From: Yersinia thracica
GTDB taxonomy: Bacteria > Pseudomonadota > Gammaproteobacteria > Enterobacterales > Enterobacteriaceae
Assembly (NCBI RefSeq): GCF_902170565.1
Contig: NZ_CABHXX010000012.1
Coordinates: forward strand, 1-43,192
DNA: 43,192 nucleotides
Direction of reading: 5' to 3'
Below the pieces are notes generated by a model that saw only the letters and a list, made by a program, of their open reading frames with translations, was not told the origin of the DNA and did not search any database. Below are positions 11,601 through 18,948 of this stretch, piece after piece. Within the stretch, counting starts at the first letter, position 1. The number at the start of each line of letters is the position of its first letter. Made by a program: the position numbers and the translations under genes.

Positions 11601-14358
11601 TAGCCAATCGCGCCCTCGTTTTGGTGATGAATTCCGCCAGGGGTCGGCATATGCCTTGCGGGCTGATTTGATGAGTGCAGAAACGCGCGCATTATTGCGC
11701 TCGGTTGCGCGGGTGGTACTCTCCGCTCGTTATGGCACCTTGGGTAATCAACTGAATCATCTATTGTTCACTCTCGACAAAAAAGTGCTTCCGTCCAATA
11801 AAAAGCTATTCACATCAGATAAAAAATCATTCTTATCTGATAAGCGATTGATTGGACAAGATAAAAAAATGGGTTTCTCCCTGATTAAATCTGCCAATTC
11901 GCCGATAACTTCTCCATTGCCGCTAGCGAAAACATTATTACCGCAGCCCGACAATCTGGAGTTTTTCAATGGGCTGGGCGGTTTTGGTCAACAGGGGCGG
12001 GAATATGTCACTTACCTCAATGATGGGGAAAATACGCCAGCGCCTTGGATCAATGTTATTTCAAATCAAACCTTTGGCTTCCAAGTTTCCGCAACCGGCA
12101 GTGGCTATACCTGGGCCGAAAATAGCCGGGAAAACCAGATAACACCGTGGCTGAATGATCCGGTCATCGATTCGTCCGGTGAATGCCTGTATCTGCGTGA
12201 TGAAGATTCCGGTCAAGTGTGGAGCCCGACGGCGCAGCCAATCCGTGATGGCGGCACTTACATTGCTCGCCATGGTCATGGCTACAGCCGGTTTGAGCAT
12301 CAGACCAATGGTATTGGTATGGCGCTGCTGCAATATGTGCCGCTGGCGGACCCCATCAAGATATCTCGGCTGACATTGCATAATATGTCGGATAAACCAC
12401 GGCGTATCTCCGTTACGGCCTACGCCGAGTGGGTCTTAGCGACGTCGCGCGGTGCCTCCGGGCCATTTATAATCACCGAGATGGATCAATCTACCGGTGC
12501 GATGTTAGCGCGTAATCCATGGAGCACCGCATTCCCCGGCAGAGTTTCTTTTGCCGACCTTAATGGCAAGCAAAACAGCTGGACGGCTGATCGCAGCGAG
12601 TTCCTCGGCCATTATGGCAATAGCGCCGCGCCGCTTTCATTGTTGGCAAAAATACCGCTATCAGGTGCGACAGGCGCGGGGTTTGACCCATGCAGTGCGC
12701 TACAGCAGACCCTTGAACTGGCCGCCGGTGAGCAGGTTGAAGTGGTTTGGTTTGTGGGGCAGAGCTCTTCTGTGAGTGACGCGCAGACATTGATTACGCG
12801 CTACCGCGCCGTAAATCTGGATGCGGTGCTGACGGAAGTTATTGATTATTGGCGCAGGGTGTTGGAAGCGGTTCAGGTGAAAACGCCGGACAGACAAATG
12901 GATATCATGCTCAATGGCTGGCTGCTGTATCAAACACTGGCCTGCCGAGTCTGGGCAAGGTCGGCGTTTTATCAGGCCAGTGGCGCTTATGGCTTCCGTG
13001 ATCAGCTACAAGATGGCATGGCGCTCACCTTTGCTCTGCCGGAGACCACCCGCCACCATCTGCTGCGGGCAGCCGGGCGGCAATTCATTGAGGGCGATGT
13101 TCAGCATTGGTGGCTACCGCATTCAGGGCAGGGGGTGCGCACCCGAATCTCTGATGATCGGGTTTGGCTCTCTTATGCAACCGCCACTTATATACTGGCC
13201 AGCGGTGATGCCGGAGTATTGGATGAAATCGTGCCCTTCCTCGAAGGGCCAATATTGCATTCAGGTGAACACGATGCTTTCTTCCAGCCATTAGTGGCGC
13301 AAGAAACCGCCTCTCTGTTTGAACACTGCGCCAAAGGGCTGGATCAATGCATTGAACTGACTGGTGAGCTGGGTTTGCCATTGATGGGGACCGGCGACTG
13401 GAATGATGGGATGAATCGGGTCGGTGAAGAGGGAAAAGGCGAAAGTGTTTGGCTCGGTTGGTTGCTGGTGGCGACACTGAAAATGTTTATTTCGTTGGCG
13501 CAAGAGCGTGATCCGCAGCGGGCCAGCCAGTGGCAGCACCATCTCACCGGATTAATTGCAGCATTGGAACGGGAAGCATGGGACGGTGATTGGTATCGGC
13601 GTGCCACTTTTGATAACGGCAGTTGGTTGGGTTCCAAAGCGTGTGAAGAGTGCCGCATAGATTCTATTGCTCAATCATGGGCGGTGTTATCCGGAGCAGC
13701 CGATCCCCAGCGAGCTGTGCAGGCCATGACCTCGCTGGAGCAGTATCTCATTCGCCCCGATGATGGAATGGCGTTGTTGTTTACTCCTCCTTTCGATAAA
13801 ACGCCGGATGACCCCGGCTATATCAAGGGTTATCCACCGGGATTGCGTGAAAATGGCGGGCAATATAGCCATGCTGCAATGTGGGTAATTCTGGCTTTTG
13901 CCGAGTTGGGGGAGGGGGATAAAGCGCGTGATTTGTTTGCCTTACTTAATCCGATAAATCATGGGAATACCCCAGAGGGAATTGCGCGTTATAAAGTTGA
14001 ACCCTATGTGGTGGCCGCGGATGTTTACTCTGTTGCTCCGCATGTCGGGCGCGGTGGCTGGACGTGGTATACCGGCTCAGCAGGTTGGATGCATCGTGCG
14101 GGTATTGAAGGTATTCTGGGGATCCGACGCGAAGGGCAAGAATTGGTGATTAATCCTTGTATTCCAGCTAGTTGGCCGGGGTTTGAAGCGAGCATTAACC
14201 TGGCGAATACGCGCTATGCTATCCGTGTCGAAAGCCCGGCGCAGCGCTGCCAGGGGATCAGTTCAGCGACATTGAATGGTTCTCCTCTCTCCTATCAGCC
14301 CGATGGATTACGGGTCGCGTTGGATGGAGGAGAGTACGAACTGATTATCATTTTGTAA
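5683..14358 (+). CDS. Cyclic beta-1,2-glucan synthase (NdvB/ChvB family; GT84 plus GH94)
   Basis: A giant inner-membrane enzyme of 2891 residues, matching the roughly 2800 of NdvB/ChvB/Cgs. The family makes periplasmic cyclic beta-1,2-glucans from UDP-glucose: protein-primed elongation, chain-length control by phosphorolysis, then cyclisation. Visible order: N-terminal region (1-410); membrane helices (about 420-475); GT84 transferase with Asp637-Ala-Asp639 and a conserved KRQHRWTRGDWQ segment (Q784-W787); further helices (about 820-880 and 955-1010); a glycoamylase-like domain (about 1200-1500, SIGYSLVDNSLDPSCYDLL near 1285); a first GH94-type sandwich (from about 1560); a charged repeat linker (2026-2090); a second sandwich (from about 2093); and the GH94 alpha-barrel, with GTGDWNDGM containing the likely acid Asp2575. 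AAGG precedes the ATG. It is rarer in enterics than in rhizobia, which mostly use OpgGH glucans. It is intact with no frameshift. Confidence 0.92.
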   Translation: MKLFLKTILGQRPLWGSRTTVTPWHDFAPVREELFSVERLEQHAESLAKAQSITPHPPRVSTLHARLDDNANTLLAAYRASAAELEKGRAVVPAAEWLLDNYHLVEEQIREIRDDLPPGYYRQLPKLADGPFAGYPRVLGITWAFVAHTDSHLDPDVLCRFIMAYQRVQPLTIGELWAVAITLRIVLIENLRRLADQITQGRKARADAEALANKLLKTGDSRLALESDIAMRSTEPLSEQFASQLAKRLRDQDPRTTPALGWLEDRLKLQGVTVSEVVQHAQLRQGASNVSVRNVITSMRLISDIDWADLFESVSLVDECLQQGSAFASMDFQTRNLYRSAIEQLCRGSTFTELEIASLALQAAQNAAATAELENVDRCRDPGYHLIGAGRRELENQIRFSPSMRLWFSRLSIRLGVGGYMGAILLVTAGLLALALWALSFPGLATGWLVLLAFVGFIPATEVATALINRVITWSFGATILPGLELASGVPDELRTLVVVPTLLTSKADLLEQIDQLEVHHLSGTTGSLTFALLLDGVDADSQVIASDGPLLALADEAMARLNQQYGPGPAGPRFLLLYRQRIFNESENRWMGWERKRGKLHELNRLLRGATDTSFIATAAGEPQVPADVRYVITLDADTRLPRDAALRLIGKMAHPLNRPRFSADQQRVVDGYGILQPRVTLALPMGQGSSLYQWVFSGPGGMDPYAAAVSDVYQDIFGEGSYTGKGIYDVDAFEASLVGRVPDNTLLSHDLFEGVFARAGLASDIEVVEESPARYDVVTKRQHRWTRGDWQLLPWIIKSSITQTDQDSKSVPLLGRWKMVDNLRRSLVAPFTLLLLGISWMLPMPAAWVGVLLVMLLAALPPFLPILFSLWPAQNTRLSNHFRSLLEDAKRAASQMFLSLVFLADHAWQMADAIGRTLIRLLITHRNLLEWMTAAQSAGQPRPGLSGFYRHMAGGTLFGLMMSIIAFIASPNAWPLILPFALLWLLAPAIALWASRTHQVAQHKPMTADDIPELRLIARRTWRFFETFVTPDENMLPPDNFQEDPKPVVAHRTSPTNMGLYLLSTLVARDFGWAGTYRTLVRLETTFDTFHKLARFRGHFFNWYDTQDLRALEPAYVSSVDSGNLAGHLIVLANTCEEWAAEPLAANGAKGLMDNLLLAKAAFRELPPGDDDFKRKLWAILAQIRMDLKNVGEAEMLPLTLKPLLAKASAMVHGVARPIDDNAFIDLSYWIETLIVAAAEHEYDQRLTQEMQEQVADRLLKLAAEARHMALAMDFAFLLDPERKLLSIGYSLVDNSLDPSCYDLLASEARLASLFAIAKGDVPTRHWFRLGRAATPIGKGAALISWSGSMFEYLMPSLVMRAPAGSLLEQTNQLVVERQQAYGRSLNIPWGISESAYSARDIEFTYQYSNFGVPGLGLKRGLSENTVIAPYATGLATMIDPHGALQNYERLAKMGALGRYGFYEALDFTRSRLPENQLVVIVRNYMAHHQGMTIVAIANTVQQGRMRNRFHREPMIQACELLLQERMPRNVAIAYPRTEEVLLSAVADSALPTVRRFHSPVIGAPDIGALVIGPPITHLLSNGRYAVMLTTAGAGYSRWLDVAVTRWREDATCDNYGSFIFLRDLRSGRSWSAGAQLAASDNAHREVMFGEDHAEFICRDGTLTSTMNVLISSEDDGEVRRISLLNTGRRAREIELTSYAEMVLTAAAADNAHPAFAKMFVVTEFLPELGALIATRRPRTAQEPQVWAAHFMVADGLPVSVLQYETDRAKFIGRGNRVATSTAMQVGESLSNTVGTVLDPIFSLRQSLLVPAGKTVTVSFWTLIASSKEALLDSVDRHRDRSAYERAKTLAWTQAQVQLRHLDIKAEEAADFQQLAAPVLYADARFRSPSTSIMRGAGAQSMLWAQSISGDLPIVLLRIEDIEDIEQVRQLLRAHEYWRMKRLAVDLVIINERASSYVQDLQIAIETAVRSSQSRPRFGDEFRQGSAYALRADLMSAETRALLRSVARVVLSARYGTLGNQLNHLLFTLDKKVLPSNKKLFTSDKKSFLSDKRLIGQDKKMGFSLIKSANSPITSPLPLAKTLLPQPDNLEFFNGLGGFGQQGREYVTYLNDGENTPAPWINVISNQTFGFQVSATGSGYTWAENSRENQITPWLNDPVIDSSGECLYLRDEDSGQVWSPTAQPIRDGGTYIARHGHGYSRFEHQTNGIGMALLQYVPLADPIKISRLTLHNMSDKPRRISVTAYAEWVLATSRGASGPFIITEMDQSTGAMLARNPWSTAFPGRVSFADLNGKQNSWTADRSEFLGHYGNSAAPLSLLAKIPLSGATGAGFDPCSALQQTLELAAGEQVEVVWFVGQSSSVSDAQTLITRYRAVNLDAVLTEVIDYWRRVLEAVQVKTPDRQMDIMLNGWLLYQTLACRVWARSAFYQASGAYGFRDQLQDGMALTFALPETTRHHLLRAAGRQFIEGDVQHWWLPHSGQGVRTRISDDRVWLSYATATYILASGDAGVLDEIVPFLEGPILHSGEHDAFFQPLVAQETASLFEHCAKGLDQCIELTGELGLPLMGTGDWNDGMNRVGEEGKGESVWLGWLLVATLKMFISLAQERDPQRASQWQHHLTGLIAALEREAWDGDWYRRATFDNGSWLGSKACEECRIDSIAQSWAVLSGAADPQRAVQAMTSLEQYLIRPDDGMALLFTPPFDKTPDDPGYIKGYPPGLRENGGQYSHAAMWVILAFAELGEGDKARDLFALLNPINHGNTPEGIARYKVEPYVVAADVYSVAPHVGRGGWTWYTGSAGWMHRAGIEGILGIRREGQELVINPCIPASWPGFEASINLANTRYAIRVESPAQRCQGISSATLNGSPLSYQPDGLRVALDGGEYELIIIL

Positions 14359-14372
14359 CGGTGATTAACTGT

Positions 14373-14425
14373 GTCGAGATAGACACGACTGATTCAGTCA
14401 AAGAGTCAATCAGCGCTATCTCGAC
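14373..14425 (+). terminator. Long inverted repeat after the glucan synthase gene
   Basis: GTCGAGATAG (14373-14382) pairs perfectly with CTATCTCGAC (14416-14425). An inner CTGATT/AATCAG pair extends the fold. It lies 14 bases after the stop and is followed by TTAACAAAAT rather than a T run, so it may be a processing barrier or a terminator. Confidence 0.5.
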
Positions 14426-14509
14426 TTAACAAAATAAAAACTAAAAAATATGTTGAATTATCATGCAACTGACCCAATATTATAAGCAGAATAATAAGGA
14501 GGATTAAGT

Positions 14510-14764
14510 ATGGGGATCAGCGAAGAAGAGAGTATCCGCCGTCTGACTGATGAGAAAAGCTCGATTGGTCATTCGGCCAAATGGGTAGCAATCATCTCTG
14601 CTATCTATTTCATTATTATGCTGTTTTACCAGCATGAATTGGGTGTATTAACCTTAGCGGGTGGGATTTTTGTGGTGTCATTCTCAATCTGGATGAAAAA
14701 ACGTCAGAAAGTGAAATCTTACAAGGATCAACTGCAACAGATGGGCGATGACAAAATGGTGTAA
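14510..14764 (+). CDS. Small two-helix membrane protein of unknown function
   Basis: I do not recognise this 84-residue protein. It has a charged N terminus (residues 1-23), two predicted membrane helices (about 24-43 and 46-63) joined by a short HELG turn, and a basic C-terminal tail (MKKRQKVKSYKDQ), consistent with both ends in the cytoplasm. A strong AAGGAGG ribosome site sits seven bases before the ATG, which makes it a real gene. It follows the glucan synthase by 150 bases with a hairpin between, so it may be read separately. No function is proposed. Confidence 0.75.
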   Translation: MGISEEESIRRLTDEKSSIGHSAKWVAIISAIYFIIMLFYQHELGVLTLAGGIFVVSFSIWMKKRQKVKSYKDQLQQMGDDKMV

Positions 14765-14863
14765 TCCAATACTCACACATCAATTAGACTGATTGATCAG
14801 AAGAACAGCAGGTGCAATACCTGATGAACTGTTCGTCCGATTCTCAGCCTTTTTCTCTGTTTT

Positions 14864-14883
14864 CGTTTGCAGTCTTGCAAACG
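14864..14883. terminator. Hairpin between convergent genes
   Basis: CGTTTGCA (14864-14871) and TGCAAACG (14876-14883) form a perfect 8-pair stem with a 4-base loop. It lies between the small membrane protein and the end of the minus-strand acetyltransferase, and could end either transcript. Confidence 0.45.
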
Positions 14884-14926
14884 CATTCTGATTATTGCCT
14901 TTATCTTACTTATAACTTTATCTTAT

Positions 14927-15421
14927 TTATAACGGGTCAGTCGATTTCAGCGATTTAGACATATTAAATCCCGTCACTACAAATGCCATTTGCTCATATA
15001 ATCTCTTCGCCTGTGGGTTATCTGCCGCGACGCGCAGTTTTATTTCAAATATCCCTTGGGCAACCAGCAGTTTTTCCAATTCCTGTAAACAGGCCGAGCC
15101 ATAACCTTGGCGCTGATATTGTGGCAGCACATAGAAATCTTTAATAAAGGCCGCGCTATCATTTGCCCCCAAACCAAACCACAAATAGCCCACTAGTTGT
15201 TCATCAAGCTCGGTGTTACTTTTATTCTCAAGACAAAACAAATGATCGCCAGAGCTATTAACGCCATCTGGTAGGTAGCTATCAAAGAGGTGTGTGGCAT
15301 GAGCCACGGCCTGTTCGGCGCTATAGTTGCTGTTGGATGATAAATCTTGCGCATACTCGGCAATAAATAAATTCCGATAGTTGCAGAGTTCGTCAGTGCG
15401 CATTGCTCTGAGTGTGACCAT
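14927..15421 (-). CDS. GNAT-family N-acetyltransferase
   Basis: This 164-residue protein is predicted to move an acetyl group from acetyl-CoA to an unknown amine. The GNAT core is visible in the second half: IKDFYVLPQYQRQGYGSACL (about residues 93-112) is motif A, with the Q/RxxGxG/A pyrophosphate loop QRQGYG, followed by NPQAKRLYEQMAF, the usual motif B. AGGA lies nine bases before the ATG. It stands alone on the minus strand between unrelated genes. Substrate cannot be inferred. Confidence 0.85.
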   Translation of the reverse strand: MVTLRAMRTDELCNYRNLFIAEYAQDLSSNSNYSAEQAVAHATHLFDSYLPDGVNSSGDHLFCLENKSNTELDEQLVGYLWFGLGANDSAAFIKDFYVLPQYQRQGYGSACLQELEKLLVAQGIFEIKLRVAADNPQAKRLYEQMAFVVTGFNMSKSLKSTDPL

Positions 15422-15551
15422 GATGTTTTTCCTAATGAAAACGCGCTATTGTGATTATTCAGTCTTGATCCGAGCAGATTTAATTGGGTAAAAACAGAGT
15501 AACGCTTTTCAGATAGTAAAATATATAAAATAAATTATCGGTGGGAATGTA

Positions 15552-16322
15552 ATGACAACACAAAATAGCCATAAAGATGCAGTTGAAAGGCAGTTTGGTG
15601 ATCAGGCAAATGCCTATTTGACCAGTGCGGTACATGCTCAGGGTAAAGATTTACAGCGCCTGGCGACCCTACTGCAACCCCATGGTGATGGCCGTCTGCT
15701 TGATCTCGGCTGTGGTGCTGGACATGCCAGCTTCGCCGCTGCGGCCGTGGTTAACTCTGTGGTTTCTTATGATCTCTCCGCACAAATGTTAACTGTTGTC
15801 AGCCAGGCGGCAGCGGATAAAAAACTGACAAATATTGAGGTAAAACAAGGATTGGCTGAATCATTGCCTTTTGATGATCAGAGCTTTGATGTTGTCATCA
15901 GCCGCTACTCAGCCCATCACTGGCATGATGTCGGCCAGGCTTTGCGCGAAGTTAAGCGCGTATTACGCCCCGGTGGCAAAGTTATCTTTATGGACGTGGT
16001 TTCCCCCGGTCATCCAGTGTTAGATATTTATCTACAAACTGTGGAGGTGCTACGTGATACTTCGCATGTCCGTAATTACGCTCCGGGCGAATGGCTGGCA
16101 CTGTTTACTGAGGCAGGACTGGCTATTAATGAAGTGACTTCCGATCGGTTATATTTGGAGTTCAGTAGTTGGATTGCCAGAATGCGCACGCCAGCACATT
16201 TTGCCACTGCAATCAGTGAGTTACAAAAATTAGCCTCTGATAGCGTGATTAACCATTATGAGATTCAAGCTGATGGCTCTTTTACCAGCGATATTATGAT
16301 GATTGTTGCAAAACGTAGCTAA
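15552..16322 (+). CDS. Class I SAM-dependent methyltransferase (YafE/UbiE-like)
   Basis: This 256-residue protein has a Rossmann-type methyltransferase domain. Motif I is LLDLGCGAGHAS (about residues 49-60), followed by VVSYDLS, a SLPFDDQSFDVVISR segment typical of Methyltransf_11, and VLRPGGKVIFMDV. The C-terminal part resembles E. coli YafE-like proteins. The substrate of this group is not established. It has its own start with a GTGGGA purine stretch and probably its own promoter, and a hairpin follows the stop. Confidence 0.87.
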   Translation: MTTQNSHKDAVERQFGDQANAYLTSAVHAQGKDLQRLATLLQPHGDGRLLDLGCGAGHASFAAAAVVNSVVSYDLSAQMLTVVSQAAADKKLTNIEVKQGLAESLPFDDQSFDVVISRYSAHHWHDVGQALREVKRVLRPGGKVIFMDVVSPGHPVLDIYLQTVEVLRDTSHVRNYAPGEWLALFTEAGLAINEVTSDRLYLEFSSWIARMRTPAHFATAISELQKLASDSVINHYEIQADGSFTSDIMMIVAKRS

Positions 16323-16330
16323 ATATATCA

Positions 16331-16370
16331 AAAGTTGGGCTGCGGTATATTATATCGATGCCCACACTTT
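16331..16370 (+). terminator. Terminator candidate after the YafE-like gene
   Basis: AAAGTTGGGC (16331-16340) pairs with GCCCACACTTT (16360-16370) with one bulged base. A T-rich stretch follows (TTATTCCTCTTTATTTTTT). Confidence 0.5.
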
Positions 16371-16534
16371 GTTATTCCTCTTTATTTTTTCGTGTGACAT
16401 AGATTAATTTATTTCCTCCTTATTCTCCTCACAATGATTGATGTTCTTTACATAGCATTACGTCCCCTTGCATTGGTTCGCTCATAATTAACCTCACAAA
16501 GACATTATATATCACCCGTTAGTTGGAGCATATT

Positions 16535-16804
16535 ATGAAACTATTACCTATCATCGCCGCTGCACTTATTGCTACCGCCTCATTCGCCACTATGGCTGCA
16601 CAAGAAGTCAGCCCAGAACAAGCGACTAAATTGCAAAGCATGGGGGTTATCTCTCTTTCTAATGTCAGTGGTTCACCGACAGATGTGGAGTCGGCACTGA
16701 ATGCGAAAGCGGATGCCGATGGTGCTAGCCACTACCGAGTCATTGGTATTAGTAACCCAGGTGATTCGAGTCATTACAGTGCCAGCGCTGAGATTTACCG
16801 TTAA
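16535..16804 (+). CDS. DUF1471 (YhcN/BhsA/McbA family) small periplasmic protein
   Basis: This 89-residue protein has a signal peptide (MKLLPIIAAALIATASFATMAA, cleavage probably before QEVSP). The mature domain matches the DUF1471 pattern: LQSMGVISLSNVSGSPTDVESAL followed by A-D-A-D-G-A-SHYRVIGIS and a C-terminal YSASAEIYR. Enterobacterial members (BhsA, McbA, YhcN) are induced by acid, peroxide or copper and affect surface properties and biofilm. GGAG ends seven bases before this ATG. A TTG four codons upstream was not chosen, because it overlaps the ribosome site and breaks the signal peptide pattern. Confidence 0.9.
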   Translation: MKLLPIIAAALIATASFATMAAQEVSPEQATKLQSMGVISLSNVSGSPTDVESALNAKADADGASHYRVIGISNPGDSSHYSASAEIYR

Positions 16805-16862
16805 TCTTTCACTATAAGTAAGAGTTAATGAAATAGTTAGATACAGTATTGGTATTGATTAT

Positions 16863-16904
16863 AAGCCCGATATGACAATGGTAATTCATTGTTTTATCGG
16901 GCTT
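16863..16904 (+). terminator. Terminator hairpin after the DUF1471 gene
   Basis: AAGCCCGATA (16863-16872) pairs perfectly with TATCGGGCTT (16895-16904). An inner ACAATG/CATTGT pairing gives a long stem. The T run after it is short. Confidence 0.7.
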
Positions 16905-17048
16905 GATTGTTTCAGCGCTGCCGGTATTCATAAAAACAAATTTCTTCTAAAAATATGCAGAAAATAGTTAACTATTAGAGCAATCTTAATGAGAACTTAC
17001 GGAAAATAAGGTGTTATTGTAGTCCATCCGGGTTTCCGAGGAGTGGCC

Positions 17049-17606
17049 ATGCTAAACACTGTCCGGCGTAATTTTAAAAGTCAGTTTTCTTATTTACAGC
17101 GTTTTATTGCTTCACCACGCACGGTGGGGACATTGGCACCTTCTTCGCCTTGGTTATGTCAGGCGATGTTGAACCAGGTAGATTGGAAAAAAAACCTTAA
17201 TATAGCTGAGCTAGGGGCGGCTGATGGGGTGCTCACAAAGCGAATTTTGTCGCACATGTCAGAAAACTCCCGCTTGCAGGCTTACGAGATTCAGCCACAT
17301 TTTGTACATTCATTGCATCAGATTAATGACCCACGTTTGCAGGTCGCTTTTCGATCCGCCGAACAATTGGATCAAGATTACGATGTGGTGTTTTGCTGTC
17401 TGCCACTGTTATCAATCCCGACCAAGATAAGTATCAGGATATTACAGCAGGCCCAGCAGCGTTTACGGGCAAATAAGGGCGTTTTGGTCTTATTCCAATA
17501 CAGCCACCTTTCCGAGCCTTTATTATCCCGTTATTTCACTTGGAAAAAGATACGCGTGGTGCGTAATTTTCCGCCAGCTTTAGTCTATATTTGCCAGCCT
17601 CGTTAA
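17049..17606 (+). CDS. PmtA-like phospholipid N-methyltransferase family protein
   Basis: This 185-residue protein resembles the phospholipid N-methyltransferase (COG3963) group. The opening is FLxxFIASPRTVGTLAPSSPWLCQAML, then the SAM-binding loop in NIAELGAADGVLTKRIL, where the usual ELGPGTG reads ELGAADG. YEIQPHFVHSL at the second strand and DVVFCCLPLLSIPTK complete the core. True PmtA enzymes methylate phosphatidylethanolamine, but Yersinia is not known for phosphatidylcholine synthesis by this route, so another substrate is possible. The ATG at 17049 has GAGGAG about six bases upstream; a GTG at 17043 lies inside that site and is rejected. A hairpin follows. Confidence 0.72.
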   Translation: MLNTVRRNFKSQFSYLQRFIASPRTVGTLAPSSPWLCQAMLNQVDWKKNLNIAELGAADGVLTKRILSHMSENSRLQAYEIQPHFVHSLHQINDPRLQVAFRSAEQLDQDYDVVFCCLPLLSIPTKISIRILQQAQQRLRANKGVLVLFQYSHLSEPLLSRYFTWKKIRVVRNFPPALVYICQPR

Positions 17607-17648
17607 AGGCGTAATCTTGATATTACCCTCATATTAACTGCGCCATAC

Positions 17649-17666
17649 CCTCTGGTTTGCCAGAGG
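17649..17666 (+). terminator. Short perfect hairpin
   Basis: CCTCTGG (17649-17655), loop TTTG, CCAGAGG (17660-17666), 42 bases after the methyltransferase stop. There is no T run, so termination strength is uncertain. Confidence 0.45.
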
Positions 17667-17776
17667 ATTATCAGGCGAAAAGCGCAATTTTCTTGACCAA
17701 GGGCAAAGCTGAGGGGAACTTTCGGCGACTTTTCCTCATATCTCAAGGCGACAGCCAATTCAATTGAAAACACCAA

Positions 17777-17791
17777 TGATAATGATTACCA
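17777..17791 (+). promoter_or_regulatory. Fur box upstream of the truncated siderophore receptor
   Basis: TGATAATGATTACCA matches the 7-1-7 Fur consensus TGATAATnATTATCA at all but one of the specified positions. It lies about 70 bases before the remaining receptor frame, so the iron-regulated promoter appears to survive. Confidence 0.8.
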
Positions 17792-17861
17792 AGCGCATCT
17801 GTTTTTTTTAATGATGTGAAATGCATGCGCTATTTTCAATTTATATTGGTTTTTTGCCTTG

Positions 17862-18785
17862 ATGCCACCTTCAACCGCCGTCAGTGCTAAAGACAGTGAC
17901 CAGCGCGAAAACCTGAAAAGTTATGGCTGGTTTATGCAAGATTCTATTGAGCTGACGGATAAATGGATTGTACTGGCAGGTTTACGTTACGATCGTTTTG
18001 ATGTGTTCGCGGGTAAAGGCCGGCCTTTCATCACCAACACTGATAGTTCTGACAGCAAATTAGTTCCCCGCACCGGCGTAGTCTATAAGCTGACCCCTGA
18101 AGTCTCTTTATATGGCAGTTACAGTGAGTCTTTCAAGCCTAATTCATCTATTGCTACCCAAATAGATTCGCTGCCACCGGAGCAAGGCCAATCCTGGGAA
18201 ATAGGTAGCAAAGTGGAGTTAGTTAATGGGGTCACGGGGACTTTGGCATTGTTTGATATTGCAAAACGAAATGTCATGGTCAATGAGTTAGTGAATGGCG
18301 AAACCATAACACGCACTGCGGGCCGAGTACGTTCGCAGGGGGTTGAATTCGATGTCGCTGGGCAGTTGACGGATAACTTAAGTGCGATTGTCACTTATGC
18401 CTATACTGATGCCAGAGTCACGGAAGGTCCTGATAATAAAGGCAATCAGATGGCTAATGTGGCGCGCAATAGTGCGTCTCTATTCTTGACGCAAGCATTG
18501 GGGTCTACCGGTTGGCTGGGCGGTGATGATTTGCGGATTGGCGCGGGTGCCCGTTATGTTGGGCGACGAGCCGGTGATGCAGCCAACAGTTTTACTTTGG
18601 ATGATTACAGGGTGGCCGATGTTTTTATTTCCTATTCATTACCGATTAATAATTATCGGGTGAAATGGCAACTCAATGTGAAGAACTTTTTTGATAAAAC
18701 CTATTACCCATCAAGTGGCGGTAATTTGCGAGTTGCTGTTGGTGAACCTCGACAATTTGTTTTGCGTGCCAGTGTTGATTTCTAA
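17862..18785 (+). pseudogene. TonB-dependent siderophore receptor, C-terminal half only
   Basis: The 307-residue frame is the C-terminal part of an outer-membrane beta barrel. It has repeated amphipathic strands, AGLRYDRFDVF, GVVYKLTPEVSLYGSYSESFKPN, QSWEIGSKVEL, SQGVEFDVAG and a terminal FVLRASVDF ending in Phe, all typical of FhuA/FoxA-type receptors of about 700 residues. The signal peptide, TonB box, plug domain and first strands are missing. A Fur box lies upstream, and an ATG at 17821 opens a 13-codon frame (MHALFSIYIGFLP) ending in TGA at the junction. This looks like the original promoter and first codons joined to mid-barrel by a deletion. There is no ribosome site at 17862. It cannot transport on its own. 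Confidence 0.85.
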
Positions 18786-18853
18786 TTACAGTCATTACCC
18801 GATATGAATTGATACTGCACATCGGGTGATGGCGAAATATACTACTTATAATC

Positions 18854-18871
18854 TGTATCGTTAATTTTACA
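18854..18871 (+). promoter_or_regulatory. TyrR-type operator upstream of aroL
   Basis: TGTATCGTTAATTTTACA fits the TyrR box TGTAAA-N6-TTTACA at 10 of 12 positions. Its right half is also part of a perfect 16-base palindrome TTTACAATATTGTAAA (18866-18881). A TATAAT at 18847-18852 and a TTGCAC/TATGAT pair at about 18883-18910 are possible promoters. In E. coli aroL is repressed by TyrR (with TrpR), so the context fits. Confidence 0.6.
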
Positions 18872-18948
18872 ATATTGTAAAGTTTGCACTACCCTCAATT
18901 ATCGGTATGATTTGCACCTACAGCGTAGGGCTGAGTGTTATCCAGTTT

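Noticed and set aside
13085-13658. Minus-strand frames of up to 130 codons within the glucan synthase GH94 domain
   Set aside because: They are antisense to conserved GH94 motifs and have no ribosome sites.
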